Positions 1 through 7,109 of a stretch of 12,562 bases of DNA are shown here, in pieces. Every line of letters starts with the position of its first letter. Within the stretch, counting starts at the first letter, position 1. The position numbers and the translations under genes were made by a program. The DNA is from Gammaproteobacteria bacterium (GTDB lineage: Bacteria; Pseudomonadota; Gammaproteobacteria; J044): NCBI GenBank assembly GCA_003696465.1, contig RFHG01000095.1, positions 1 to 12,562 on the forward strand, given 5' to 3'. The notes beneath the pieces are model-generated. The model was not told the DNA's origin. It did not search any database and was given only the letters and a program-made list of their open reading frames with translations.

Positions 1-214
1 CCAGCGGGCTGCCCTGCTGGAACAGCCGGTACTGCAGCGGCTGCATGAGGAGTGGCTGCACCTGCAGGCCGTATGGCAGCGCCGGGCCAAGGACAACGAC
101 GAGCTGGTGCAGGCGCTGCGTGAATGGGTGGCGCGTGCCGAGGCCAGTGGCAACGAGCGCCTGCAGCGCTTTGCCCTGAGTCTGAGAGGGCTGGTGCCAC
201 AAGCCGCAGCCTGA
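1..214 (+). CDS. C-terminal fragment, possible acyl-CoA/fatty-acid desaturase
   Basis: The gene is open at the window edge. Reading from base 2 gives 70 residues ending in a TGA at 212-214. The fragment is helical, charged and rich in Leu, Gln, Glu and Arg, with no membrane segment. Its pattern WxxRAxxxxELVxALxxWxxxAExSG...LxxFAxxLRG resembles from memory the cytosolic C-terminal tail of proteobacterial delta-9 acyl desaturases (DesA-like), which follows the membrane-embedded di-iron domain. The histidine boxes that would prove this lie outside the window, so the product call is tentative. The coding call itself is firmer: the frame is open to the edge, codon use matches the neighbours, and a terminator follows 18 nt after the stop. 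Confidence 0.5.
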   Translation, partial: QRAALLEQPVLQRLHEEWLHLQAVWQRRAKDNDELVQALREWVARAEASGNERLQRFALSLRGLVPQAAA

Positions 215-232
215 GCAATCGATGTGGCTTGA

Positions 233-259
233 AGGGCTGCCTGCGGGCAGCCTTTTTTT
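233..259 (+). terminator. Rho-independent terminator after the first gene
   Basis: Stem GGCTGCC (235-241) pairs with GGCAGCC (246-252) around the loop TGCG, extended by A-T and G-T pairs at the base. A run of seven T follows (253-259). It starts 18 nt after the stop of the preceding gene, so it ends that transcript and isolates the next gene. Confidence 0.92.
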
Positions 260-359
260 CATGACCTGGATCAATCAGAGCTCCCCTTGATTTGAAGCAC
301 CATGCCCCCATCAAGAAGGCAGGTGTAACACGCTGACTTTTCAGACAAGGAGAACTGGC

Positions 360-719
360 ATGGCACTGACCGTGAATGGCAAGACCATCGAGACCGACGA
401 TCTGGGTTTCCTCGCCAACCCCGAGGACTGGGACGAGGATGTGGCGAAGGCGCTGGCCGAGCAGGAAGGCATCGAGCTGACCGAGGAGGTATGGGAGCTG
501 ATCCGTTTCTTCCGTGACTACTACGAGGAGCACATGGGCGTGCATCCGACCATGCACAAGCTGCTGCTGATGCGCGAGAAGCGGGAAGGCAAGGACTACG
601 CGTCGGAAAAGGCCTATCGCGACTACCTGTGGAAGCTGTTCCCCAAAGGGCCGATCCAGACCCTGTCGAAGCTGGCCGGGCTGCCCTCGAGCGGTGCCGT
701 GGAGGAGACCGAGGAATAA
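360..719 (+). CDS. DsrC/TusE-fold protein lacking both C-terminal cysteines (RspA-like)
   Basis: A protein of 119 residues, close to DsrC/TusE length, with the family pattern DLGFLANPEDW (14-24), ELTEEVWELIRFFRDYY (39-55) and LFPKGPIQTLSKLAGLP (93-109). DsrC carries sulfur as a persulfide or trisulfide on a flexible C-terminal arm holding CysB and the penultimate CysA; TusE keeps only CysA. Here Ser103 stands at the CysB position and Ala113 at CysA, one residue is missing in between, and an acidic EETEE tail is added. There is no cysteine anywhere in the chain, so it cannot carry sulfur as DsrC does. This matches the group called RspA (neither cysteine), thought to be regulatory. AAGGAG at 347-352, 7 nt before the ATG, fixes the start. 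It stands alone, between a terminator upstream and a hairpin downstream. The fold is confident; the role is unknown. Confidence 0.9.
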   Translation: MALTVNGKTIETDDLGFLANPEDWDEDVAKALAEQEGIELTEEVWELIRFFRDYYEEHMGVHPTMHKLLLMREKREGKDYASEKAYRDYLWKLFPKGPIQTLSKLAGLPSSGAVEETEE

Positions 720-739
720 TTCTCCCGCAGTCCACAGAA

Positions 740-772
740 ACGGAAACGGCCCCGTCTCGGGGCCGTTTCCGT
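740..772. terminator. Shared hairpin terminator between convergent genes
   Basis: Near-perfect 15-bp stem: ACGGAAACGGCCCCG (740-754) against its complement at 758-772, loop TCT. It lies between the stop of the DsrC-like gene (719) and the end of cbbR (786, opposite strand), so it can serve both. There is no real T tract on the plus side and only TTT on the minus side, so it may act as an RNA 3'-end protector as much as a terminator. Confidence 0.75.
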
Positions 773-785
773 GTGGGCGGAAGAC

Positions 786-1718
786 TCAGCCTGTCGGCTC
801 CGCCTGTTCCGGCAGCTCCGAAAGGCGTCCTTCCTCGGCCGCCTCCAGCAGATAGCGCTTGAATTCCCGTGCCGCGTGCGAGAGCGGGCGATCGCGGCGG
901 TGTACCAGATACCACTGGCGCAAGAGCGGGAAACCGGCCACGGGCAACTCCACCAGGGCACCGGCAGCCAGCTCAAGGCGCACCGTGTGACGCGAGACCA
1001 CGCCCAGTCCCAGGCCCGCCATTACCGCCTGCTTGATGGCCTCGTTGCTGTTCATTTCCATGTGACTGGCCAGTTCCATGCCGTGCCGGGTCAGGAACCC
1101 CTCCAGGGCCATGCGCGTGCCCGAACCGGGTTCCCGCACCACGAAGGGCTCCTCGGCCAGTGCCTCCAGGGCAATCTCCCGGCATTCGGTGAGCGGGTGG
1201 CGCGGCGAGGCGATGACCACCAGCGGGTTCTCCATGAAGGGGGTGGCCTCCAGGGCGCTGTCGGCGGGTGGCTGGCCCATCAGGAACAGATCCTTGTCCA
1301 GCTCCTGCAGTTCCTGCAGCAGGGTCTCGCGGTTGGTGACCTCCATGCGGATCTGGATCTCGGGGTGCAGGGCATGGAAGCTGGCGATGAAGTGGGTGGC
1401 AAAGTAGTTCACGGTGCTGGCCACACCGATGGAGATACGACCGTGGCGCAGCTCGTTGAGCGCCTGCATGACGGCCCGGGCCTCCTGCACATCGCGGTTG
1501 ATGCGGCGGCAATAGCGCAGCATCTCCTTGCCGGCCTCGGTCAGGAATACCCGCTTGCCGACCACCTGGATCAGCGCCAGGCCGGCCTGCTCCTCCAGCT
1601 TCTTGATCTGCATGGAGACGGCCGGCTGGGTCAGATGCAGGCGTTCGGCGGCACGGGTAATGCTGCCCTCGTCGGCCACGGCCTCGAAGGCCCGGGTCTG
1701 TCGGAGGCTGATATCCAT
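786..1718 (-). CDS. cbbR: LysR-family regulator CbbR
   Basis: 310 residues, the usual LysR length. The N-terminal winged helix-turn-helix spans about residues 4-62, with recognition region GSITRAAERLHLTQPAVSMQ (18-37) and the wing VGKRVFLTEAG (53-63). The effector domain follows from about residue 92, with the family loop REPGSGTR. CbbR activates Calvin-cycle operons in response to metabolites such as RuBP or NADPH, depending on species. It is divergent from cbbL, the classic cbbR layout. The ATG at 1716-1718 gives a standard N-terminus, but no Shine-Dalgarno sequence precedes it: the 25 nt upstream are nearly all A and T. A candidate CbbR box (1721-1733) sits right at this position, which would suit autorepression. 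The gene ends 14 nt past the shared hairpin on its 3' side. Confidence 0.95.
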   Translation of the reverse strand: MDISLRQTRAFEAVADEGSITRAAERLHLTQPAVSMQIKKLEEQAGLALIQVVGKRVFLTEAGKEMLRYCRRINRDVQEARAVMQALNELRHGRISIGVASTVNYFATHFIASFHALHPEIQIRMEVTNRETLLQELQELDKDLFLMGQPPADSALEATPFMENPLVVIASPRHPLTECREIALEALAEEPFVVREPGSGTRMALEGFLTRHGMELASHMEMNSNEAIKQAVMAGLGLGVVSRHTVRLELAAGALVELPVAGFPLLRQWYLVHRRDRPLSHAAREFKRYLLEAAEEGRLSELPEQAEPTG

Positions 1719-1720
1719 AA

Positions 1721-1780
1721 TGAAATTTTATCAAAAAATAACAAAAAGTGAATTTTATTTTATGAATTTTGGTCCATAAT
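1721..1780. promoter_or_regulatory. Divergent cbbR/cbbL control region with CbbR boxes
   Basis: An abrupt AT-rich island in a GC-rich sequence. The motif TGAA(A)TTTT occurs three times, starting at 1721, 1749 and 1763. Box 1, TGAAATTTTATCA (1721-1733), fits both T-N11-A and the CbbR consensus TNA-N7-TNA. Box 2 (1749-1762) fits TNA-N8-TNA. The third copy lies in the inverted repeat TTATG-N10-CATAA (1760-1779). CATAAT (1775-1780) is the best -10 candidate for cbbL; no good -35 is visible, as expected of an activator-dependent promoter. Box 1 lies 3-15 nt before the cbbR start codon. The consensus is known for CbbR; occupancy here is inferred. Confidence 0.65.
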
Positions 1781-1819
1781 CCTCAGCCATCGAGGGCGAA
1801 CACCCTTGGCTTGAGAGCG

Positions 1820-1837
1820 CCCCGGGGCAGCCCGGGG
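1820..1837 (+). promoter_or_regulatory. GC-only hairpin in the cbbL leader
   Basis: CCCCGGG (1820-1826) pairs with CCCGGGG (1831-1837) around the loop GCAG: a 7-bp all-GC stem in the cbbL 5' leader. It ends 15 nt before the GGAGGA ribosome binding site (1853-1858). It may stabilise the messenger 5' end or tune ribosome access; no function is shown. Confidence 0.4.
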
Positions 1838-1866
1838 AACATGAAGACCTACGGAGGACATTGCAT

Positions 1867-3288
1867 ATGTCAGCTAAGACCTACCAGGCGGGCGTGAAAG
1901 AGTACCGCGAAACCTACTGGATGCCCGACTACACGCCCAAGGACACCGACATCCTGGCGTGCTTCAAGATCACCCCGCAGCCGGGCGTGCCCCGTGAAGA
2001 GGCCGCTGCCGCCGTGGCCGCCGAGTCCTCGACCGGCACCTGGACCACCGTGTGGACCGACCTGCTGACCGACCTCGACTACTACAAGGGCCGTGCCTAC
2101 GCCATCGAGGACGTGCCGGGTGACGACACCTGCTTCTATGCCTTCATCGCCTATCCGATCGACCTGTTCGAGGAAGGCTCCGTGGTCAACGTGTTCACCT
2201 CTCTGGTGGGCAACGTGTTCGGCTTCAAGGCCATCCGCGCCCTGCGTCTCGAGGACGTGCGCTTCCCGATTGCCTATGTGATGACCTGCAACGGCCCGCC
2301 GCACGGTATCCAGGTCGAGCGCGACATCATGAACAAGTATGGCCGTCCGCTGCTGGGCTGCACCATCAAGCCCAAGCTGGGCCTGTCGGCCAAGAACTAT
2401 GGTCGTGCCGTGTACGAGTGCCTGCGTGGCGGTCTGGACTTCACCAAGGACGACGAGAACGTCAACTCCCAGCCGTTCATGCGCTGGCGCCAGCGTTTCG
2501 ACTTCGTGATGGAGGCCATCGAGAAGGCCGAGCGCGAGACCGGCGAGCGCAAGGGTCACTACCTGAACGTGACCGCGCCGACCCCGGACGAGATGTTCAA
2601 GCGCGCCGAGTACGCCAAGGAGATCGGTGCCCCGATCATCATGCACGACTACATCACCGGCGGCTTCTGCGCCAACACGGGCCTGGCCCAGTGGTGCAAG
2701 GACAACGGCGTCCTGCTGCATATCCACCGTGCCATGCACGCCGTGCTCGACCGCAACCCGCATCACGGCATCCATTTCCGTGTGCTGACCAAGATCCTGC
2801 GTCTGTCCGGTGGTGACCACCTCCACACCGGTACCGTGGTCGGCAAGCTGGAAGGCGATCGCGCCTCCACCCTGGGCTGGATCGACCTGCTGCGCGAATC
2901 CTACATCAAGGAAGACCGCAGCCGCGGCATCTTCTTCGATCAGGACTGGGGTTCCATGCCTGGCGCCTTCGCGGTGGCTTCCGGCGGTATCCATGTCTGG
3001 CACATGCCGGCCCTGGTCACCATCTTCGGCGACGACTCCGTGCTGCAGTTCGGTGGCGGCACGCTGGGCCATCCGTGGGGCAACGCGGCCGGTGCCGCAG
3101 CCAACCGTGTGGCACTGGAGGCCTGTGTCGAGGCCCGCAACCAGGGTCGCGAGCTGGAGAAGGAAGGCAAGGAAATCCTGACCGCTGCTGCCCAGCACAG
3201 CCCCGAGCTGAAGGTCGCCATGGAGACCTGGAAGGAAATCAAGTTCGAGTTCGACACCGTCGACAAGCTCGACGTCGAGCACAAGTAA
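1867..3288 (+). CDS. cbbL: RuBisCO form IA large subunit
   Basis: 473 residues, normal for bacterial form I large chains. It carboxylates ribulose-1,5-bisphosphate and forms the L8S8 enzyme with CbbS. All key residues are present, each offset by 7 from spinach numbering: Lys168 and Lys170 in TIKPKLGLS, the carbamylated Lys194 in GLDFTKDDENVNSQPF, His in HIHRAMHA, and loop 6 Lys327 in GTVVGKLEGD. The ATG at 1867 is preferred because GGAGGA (1853-1858) lies 8 nt before it and the product begins MSAKTYQAGVKEYRETYW as in form IA enzymes; a TTG two codons earlier has worse spacing. It is first in the cbb train, 78 nt before cbbS. With cbbQ and cbbO following and no carboxysome genes nearby, this is the IAq arrangement. 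Confidence 0.98.
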   Translation: MSAKTYQAGVKEYRETYWMPDYTPKDTDILACFKITPQPGVPREEAAAAVAAESSTGTWTTVWTDLLTDLDYYKGRAYAIEDVPGDDTCFYAFIAYPIDLFEEGSVVNVFTSLVGNVFGFKAIRALRLEDVRFPIAYVMTCNGPPHGIQVERDIMNKYGRPLLGCTIKPKLGLSAKNYGRAVYECLRGGLDFTKDDENVNSQPFMRWRQRFDFVMEAIEKAERETGERKGHYLNVTAPTPDEMFKRAEYAKEIGAPIIMHDYITGGFCANTGLAQWCKDNGVLLHIHRAMHAVLDRNPHHGIHFRVLTKILRLSGGDHLHTGTVVGKLEGDRASTLGWIDLLRESYIKEDRSRGIFFDQDWGSMPGAFAVASGGIHVWHMPALVTIFGDDSVLQFGGGTLGHPWGNAAGAAANRVALEACVEARNQGRELEKEGKEILTAAAQHSPELKVAMETWKEIKFEFDTVDKLDVEHK

Positions 3289-3300
3289 TCGAACAGGTTG

Positions 3301-3322
3301 GCGGGGTGGCTGCCCGCCCCGC
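3301..3322 (+). promoter_or_regulatory. Intercistronic cbbL-cbbS hairpin
   Basis: GCGGGGTGG (3301-3309) pairs with CCGCCCCGC (3314-3322), including one T-G pair, loop CTGC. It starts 12 nt after the cbbL stop and is not followed by a T run, so it is more likely a processing or stability element that balances large and small subunit messages than a terminator. Confidence 0.6.
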
Positions 3323-3366
3323 AACCGTGATTTCCTGAACAACCGATTTATCGAGGTATATACAAA

Positions 3367-3735
3367 ATGAGTGAAATGCAGGACTACAAGTCGAGCGTCT
3401 GCGACCCGGCCAGCCGCAAGTACGAGACCTTTTCCTACCTGCCCGAGATGGGCATGGACGAGATCCGCAAGCAGGTCGAGTACATCGTATCCAAGGGCTG
3501 GAATCCGGCCATCGAGCACACCGAGCCCGAGAACGCCTTTGACCACTACTGGTACATGTGGAAGCTGCCCATGTTCGGCGAGACCGACGTGGACCGGATC
3601 CTGGCCGAGGCCGAGGCCTGCCACAAGGAGTACCCGAGCCACCATGTGCGTCTGATCGGTTACGACAACTACGCACAGTCCCAGGGTACGGCCATGGTTA
3701 TCTACCGTGGTGTGCCAGGCGAGTGCAAGGCCTGA
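3367..3735 (+). CDS. cbbS: RuBisCO form IA small subunit
   Basis: 122 residues, typical of bacterial form IA small chains, which cap the L8 core. Visible family features are YETFSYLPEMG (19-29), the KGWNPAIEH segment (43-51), and the signature YWYMWKLPMFG (61-71), followed by a conserved acidic turn and a HHVRLIGYDNYAQSQG strand near the end (92-107). The ATG at 3367 is preceded by GAGGT (3353-3357) at 9 nt. It is the second gene of the operon, and a strong intrinsic terminator follows 34 nt after its stop, so most transcripts probably end here, leaving cbbL and cbbS far more abundant than the genes beyond. Confidence 0.98.
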   Translation: MSEMQDYKSSVCDPASRKYETFSYLPEMGMDEIRKQVEYIVSKGWNPAIEHTEPENAFDHYWYMWKLPMFGETDVDRILAEAEACHKEYPSHHVRLIGYDNYAQSQGTAMVIYRGVPGECKA

Positions 3736-3750
3736 TCGCGTACTGACGCG

Positions 3751-3826
3751 AGCGGTCTGAACGACCCGGAACCCCTGCTCGGCACTCCGGGCAGGGGTTT
3801 TTTTTCGACTGCGGGTCGTTCCCGCT
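3751..3826 (+). terminator. Terminator/attenuator after cbbS nested in a larger inverted repeat
   Basis: Core: a 13-bp stem AACCCCTGCTCGG (3770-3782) with CCGGGCAGGGGTT (3787-3799), loop CACT, and an eight-T run (3798-3805). Around it lies a second inverted repeat: GAACGACCCG (3759-3768) with CGGGTCGTTC (3812-3821), then AGCGG (3751-3755) with CCGCT (3822-3826). I see no convincing promoter between it and cbbQ, so cbbQO expression probably depends on read-through. Confidence 0.9.
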
Positions 3827-3881
3827 GAGTGGCCCGGCAAGGGCTGCTGAGCCGGAACGACGCTTACGAGGAGCGAATGTC

Positions 3882-4694
3882 ATGAGTGAACAGAACATCG
3901 AGCAATACAAGATCAGTACCGAGCCCTACTACCAGCCGGTTTCCGACGAGGTGAACCTGTACGAGGCCGCCTATGGCGCGCGCATGCCGGTGATGCTGAA
4001 GGGGCCCACCGGTTGCGGCAAGTCGCGTTTTGTCGAGTACATGGCGTGGAAACTGGGGCGTCCGCTGATCACGGTGGCCTGTAACGAGGACATGACGGCC
4101 TCCGACCTGGTTGGCCGCTTCCTGCTCGACAAGGAAGGCACCGTCTGGCAGGACGGCCCGCTTACCATCGCGGCCCGCATTGGCGCCATCTGCTACCTCG
4201 ACGAGGTCGTGGAGGCGCGCCAGGACACCACCGTGGTGATTCACCCGCTCACCGACCACCGCCGCGTGCTGCCGCTGGACAAGAAGGGCGAGCTGGTGCA
4301 GGCGCACCCCGACTTCCAGCTGGTGATTTCCTACAACCCGGGCTACCAGAGCCTGATGAAGGATCTCAAGCAATCGACCAAGCAGCGTTTTGCCGCGCTG
4401 GACTTCGACTATCCGGCCGAGGAGATCGAGACGCAGATCGTCCAGCACGAGACCGGCGTGGACGCGGAGACCGCCGGCAAGCTGGTGCAGATCGCCCATC
4501 GCGCCCGTAACCTCAAGGGCCACGGTCTCGACGAGGGGATCTCCACCCGTCTGCTGGTCTATGCTGGGCAGCTCATCGCCAAGGGCGTGGATCCGGTGGC
4601 GGCCTGCAGCATGACGCTGGTGCGTCCGCTGACCGACGACCCCGACATGCGCGACACGCTGGACGCCGCCGTTACCACCTTCTTCGCCTCCTGA
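3882..4694 (+). CDS. cbbQ: CbbQ, MoxR-type AAA+ ATPase of the RuBisCO activase
   Basis: 270 residues, the usual CbbQ size. CbbQ forms an ATP-driven hexameric ring that, with the adaptor CbbO, strips inhibitory sugar phosphates from form I RuBisCO. Seen in the sequence: Walker A GPTGCGKS (41-48), Walker B ICYLDE (103-108), sensor Asn152 in ISYNPGYQS, and a likely arginine finger at Arg169 (KQRF). The C-terminal helical lid follows from about residue 190. The start ATG (3882) has GAGGAG at 3868-3873, 8 nt away; an ATG 4 nt earlier is out of frame. It lies downstream of the post-cbbS terminator and 63 nt before cbbO. MoxR relatives such as NorQ are similar in sequence, but the cbbLS and cbbO neighbours settle the name. 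Confidence 0.96.
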   Translation: MSEQNIEQYKISTEPYYQPVSDEVNLYEAAYGARMPVMLKGPTGCGKSRFVEYMAWKLGRPLITVACNEDMTASDLVGRFLLDKEGTVWQDGPLTIAARIGAICYLDEVVEARQDTTVVIHPLTDHRRVLPLDKKGELVQAHPDFQLVISYNPGYQSLMKDLKQSTKQRFAALDFDYPAEEIETQIVQHETGVDAETAGKLVQIAHRARNLKGHGLDEGISTRLLVYAGQLIAKGVDPVAACSMTLVRPLTDDPDMRDTLDAAVTTFFAS

Positions 4695-4709
4695 TCCGGA
4701 GGCCGGTGG

Positions 4710-4729
4710 GCCTGCCGCCCAGGGCAGGC
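4710..4729 (+). promoter_or_regulatory. Small hairpin in the cbbQ-cbbO spacer
   Basis: GCCTGCC (4710-4716) pairs with GGCAGGC (4723-4729) around the loop GCCCAG, with no T run. It lies 15 nt after the cbbQ stop and may affect message processing or ribosome access to cbbO. Weak evidence. Confidence 0.3.
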
Positions 4730-4757
4730 AAGCATAGATGAACAGTGAGGTGGCAGC

Positions 4758-7097
4758 ATGACGGTCAATGTCGAAGACTACGCCGATATCATTGAGAAGA
4801 TTCCGGAGGAGATGCGCGAGAGCCTCGAGGGTACCTTCCACGAGGCCGCGCGCATCCTCTCTCCGGCGGGCATGCAGCACTATTTCGAGGGTGCCCGTGG
4901 CCTGTCCAACCTGGGGCGCGGCCCCGACCTGGTGGTGTCGTGGCTGCAGGAAGTGCCGCTGGTGGCCAAGGAGGTGGGCGAGGACATCATCATCGATCTC
5001 GCCACCACGGCGATGAAGCTTTCGTCGATGACCTCGGGCGAGGTCATCACGCTGATGATCTCCAGCCTGCCCACGGCCGCCCGCCGGCTGGGTGACGCCG
5101 AGCTGGTGCGCGACTACCTGAACTTCATCCACCAGCTCTCGGCCAAGGCCGCGCGTGGCCTGCGCCCCATGCTCAACCACATCGACGAGCTGCTGGGCAA
5201 ACTGACCCTGGGTGGCCTCAAGCGCTGGGCCAACTTCGGCGCCGAGGCCTATCGCCGCGACCTGAACAACCTCGTGGCCTACTTCAACCTCGAGACCCAG
5301 GACTCGCGCGCCATGCTGCAGAAGGAGCGGCGCGGCACGCTGTTCATCGATGTGCAGCGCAAGCTCAACTTCTATCTGCGTGCCTTGTGGGGGCGGGACT
5401 TCTTCCTGCGACCGGCCTCGGCCGATACCGAAAGCTTCCGTCCGTTCATCGAGGCACGGGTCATCCACATGCCCGACGCGGTGGACGACTACGGCGAGGT
5501 GAGCGGGCTGGAACTGATGCGGGCCATTGCCGCGCACATGGCCGCCCATGTGGTCTATACCCGCGAGACCATGCCTGGCGACAGCCTGTCTCCGGCGCAG
5601 ATGTTCATGATCGGTCTGCTCGAGGATGCCCGGGTGGAATACCAGGCCGTGCAGGCCTTTCCCGGCCTCGGCAGTCTGTGGGCCAGTATCCTGCGTCAGC
5701 CGCGCGAGGGGACGGCAGAACACCCCACGCTGGAGCTGCTGGAGCGCATGGCACTCGCCCTGCTCGACCCCAACGAACGCACCGGGGACGAGCAGATCGA
5801 CGCCATCGTCGAGCGCTTCCATGCCGGTATCGAGGCGCGCAAGGACGACAACCGTTTCAGCTTCGACCTCGGACTGGAGCTGTTCGGCCTGTTGTCCTCG
5901 CGCCGCGACGTGCCCAGCCTGCGCATTCTCGAGCACATCCGCATTCCCTACCGTGACGACAACCGCTTCGTCTGGCACTTCGAGGAGATCTCCTGGGACG
6001 CCGGCGGCGAGTTGCACATCGATGCGCCCAGGCAGGTGCGCAAGTATGTCTCGGCGGTGGAGATGGCGAACGAGGTGGATTGCGAGCTGGCCGGCGACGA
6101 TGCGCAGGAGGTCTGGATCTGTTCCACCGAGTTCTTCCCTTACGAGGATGCCGGCGAGGCCACGGTCAGCTACAACGAGATGTGGGGCAAGGAGCCGATC
6201 TCGGAGCCGTTCCACTACCACGAGTGGGACTACCAGGTGCAGTTGCATCGCCCCGACTGGGTGACCGTGTACGAACGCCGTCCGAGCAAGGGCGACCCTG
6301 CCATGATCGAGCGCATCATGCTCGAGTACCGGCCGGTCTCGCATCGCATCAGGCAGATCATCGACATGTTGCAGCCGGAGGGCGTGCAGCGCGAGCGCCG
6401 GCTCGAGGACGGCGACGAGATCGACATCAATGCCGCGGTCGAGGCCATGATCGACATTCGCATGGGGCGCCACCCGGATCCGCGCATCACCATGCGCAAT
6501 GTGATCAAGAACCGTGACCTCGCGGTGATGGTACTGCTCGACCTCTCGGAGTCCACCAACGAGACCATAGAGGGCAGCGACAAGACAGTACTGGACCTGA
6601 CCCGCGAGGCCTGCGCCCTGGTGGCCACCGCCATCAACGGCATCGGTGACCCGTTTGCCCTGCACGGGTTCAATTCCGATGGCCGGCACGATGTGCACTA
6701 TTACCGCTTCAAGGACTTCAGGGAAAAGTTCAACGACGATGTGCGCGCGCGTCTGGCCGGCATGAAGGGCGGCCTGTCCACCCGTATGGGCGCGGCCATG
6801 CGCCACGCCGCTCAGCACCTGCTGCGCCAGCAGGAGCGCAAGAAGCTGCTGCTCCTGATTACCGACGGCGAGCCGGCCGACATCGACGAGCGCGATCCGC
6901 AGTACCTGCGTCACGACACGAAGAAGGCAGTGGAGGAGCTCTACAACCAGGGCATCATGACCTACTGCCTGACCCTGGATCCGAACGCGGACAGCTATGT
7001 GAAGCGTATCTTCGGCGCCAACAACTACACCATCATCGATCATGTCGAGCGCCTGCCGGAGAAGCTGCCGCTGCTGTTCGCCAGCCTGACGACCTGA
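4758..7097 (+). CDS. cbbO: CbbO, von Willebrand factor A adaptor of the RuBisCO activase
   Basis: 779 residues, normal for CbbO. It is the substrate-recognition partner of CbbQ and binds RuBisCO through its C-terminal VWA domain. The metal-ion-dependent adhesion site is intact: Asp595, Ser597 and Ser599 in LLDLSESTN, Thr675 in GLSTRMG, and Asp703 in LITDGEPAD. The large N-terminal part (about 1-585) is helical and has no other motif I can name; a stretch near 490-540 carries many His, Asp and Tyr residues. GAGGT (4747-4751) lies 6 nt before the ATG. Its stop codon overlaps the ribosome binding site of the next gene, which starts 12 nt later, so the two are co-translated. NorD is a related alternative, excluded by context. 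Confidence 0.96.
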   Translation: MTVNVEDYADIIEKIPEEMRESLEGTFHEAARILSPAGMQHYFEGARGLSNLGRGPDLVVSWLQEVPLVAKEVGEDIIIDLATTAMKLSSMTSGEVITLMISSLPTAARRLGDAELVRDYLNFIHQLSAKAARGLRPMLNHIDELLGKLTLGGLKRWANFGAEAYRRDLNNLVAYFNLETQDSRAMLQKERRGTLFIDVQRKLNFYLRALWGRDFFLRPASADTESFRPFIEARVIHMPDAVDDYGEVSGLELMRAIAAHMAAHVVYTRETMPGDSLSPAQMFMIGLLEDARVEYQAVQAFPGLGSLWASILRQPREGTAEHPTLELLERMALALLDPNERTGDEQIDAIVERFHAGIEARKDDNRFSFDLGLELFGLLSSRRDVPSLRILEHIRIPYRDDNRFVWHFEEISWDAGGELHIDAPRQVRKYVSAVEMANEVDCELAGDDAQEVWICSTEFFPYEDAGEATVSYNEMWGKEPISEPFHYHEWDYQVQLHRPDWVTVYERRPSKGDPAMIERIMLEYRPVSHRIRQIIDMLQPEGVQRERRLEDGDEIDINAAVEAMIDIRMGRHPDPRITMRNVIKNRDLAVMVLLDLSESTNETIEGSDKTVLDLTREACALVATAINGIGDPFALHGFNSDGRHDVHYYRFKDFREKFNDDVRARLAGMKGGLSTRMGAAMRHAAQHLLRQQERKKLLLLITDGEPADIDERDPQYLRHDTKKAVEELYNQGIMTYCLTLDPNADSYVKRIFGANNYTIIDHVERLPEKLPLLFASLTT

Positions 7098-7109
7098 GGA
7101 GCCTGCGCC

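Noticed and set aside
270..315. FNR-like box before the DsrC-like gene
   Set aside because: ATCAA and TTGAT words occur at 270, 287 and 310 but in the wrong order or with 12-18 nt spacing, not TTGAT-N4-ATCAA.
771..1751. A 326-codon plus-strand frame opposite cbbR
   Set aside because: Antisense shadow of cbbR; the translation is low in structure and spans the shared hairpin.
1870..3840. A 656-codon minus-strand frame opposite cbbL and cbbS
   Set aside because: Same shadow effect; it lies entirely over verified RuBisCO genes and the terminator, with no family motif.
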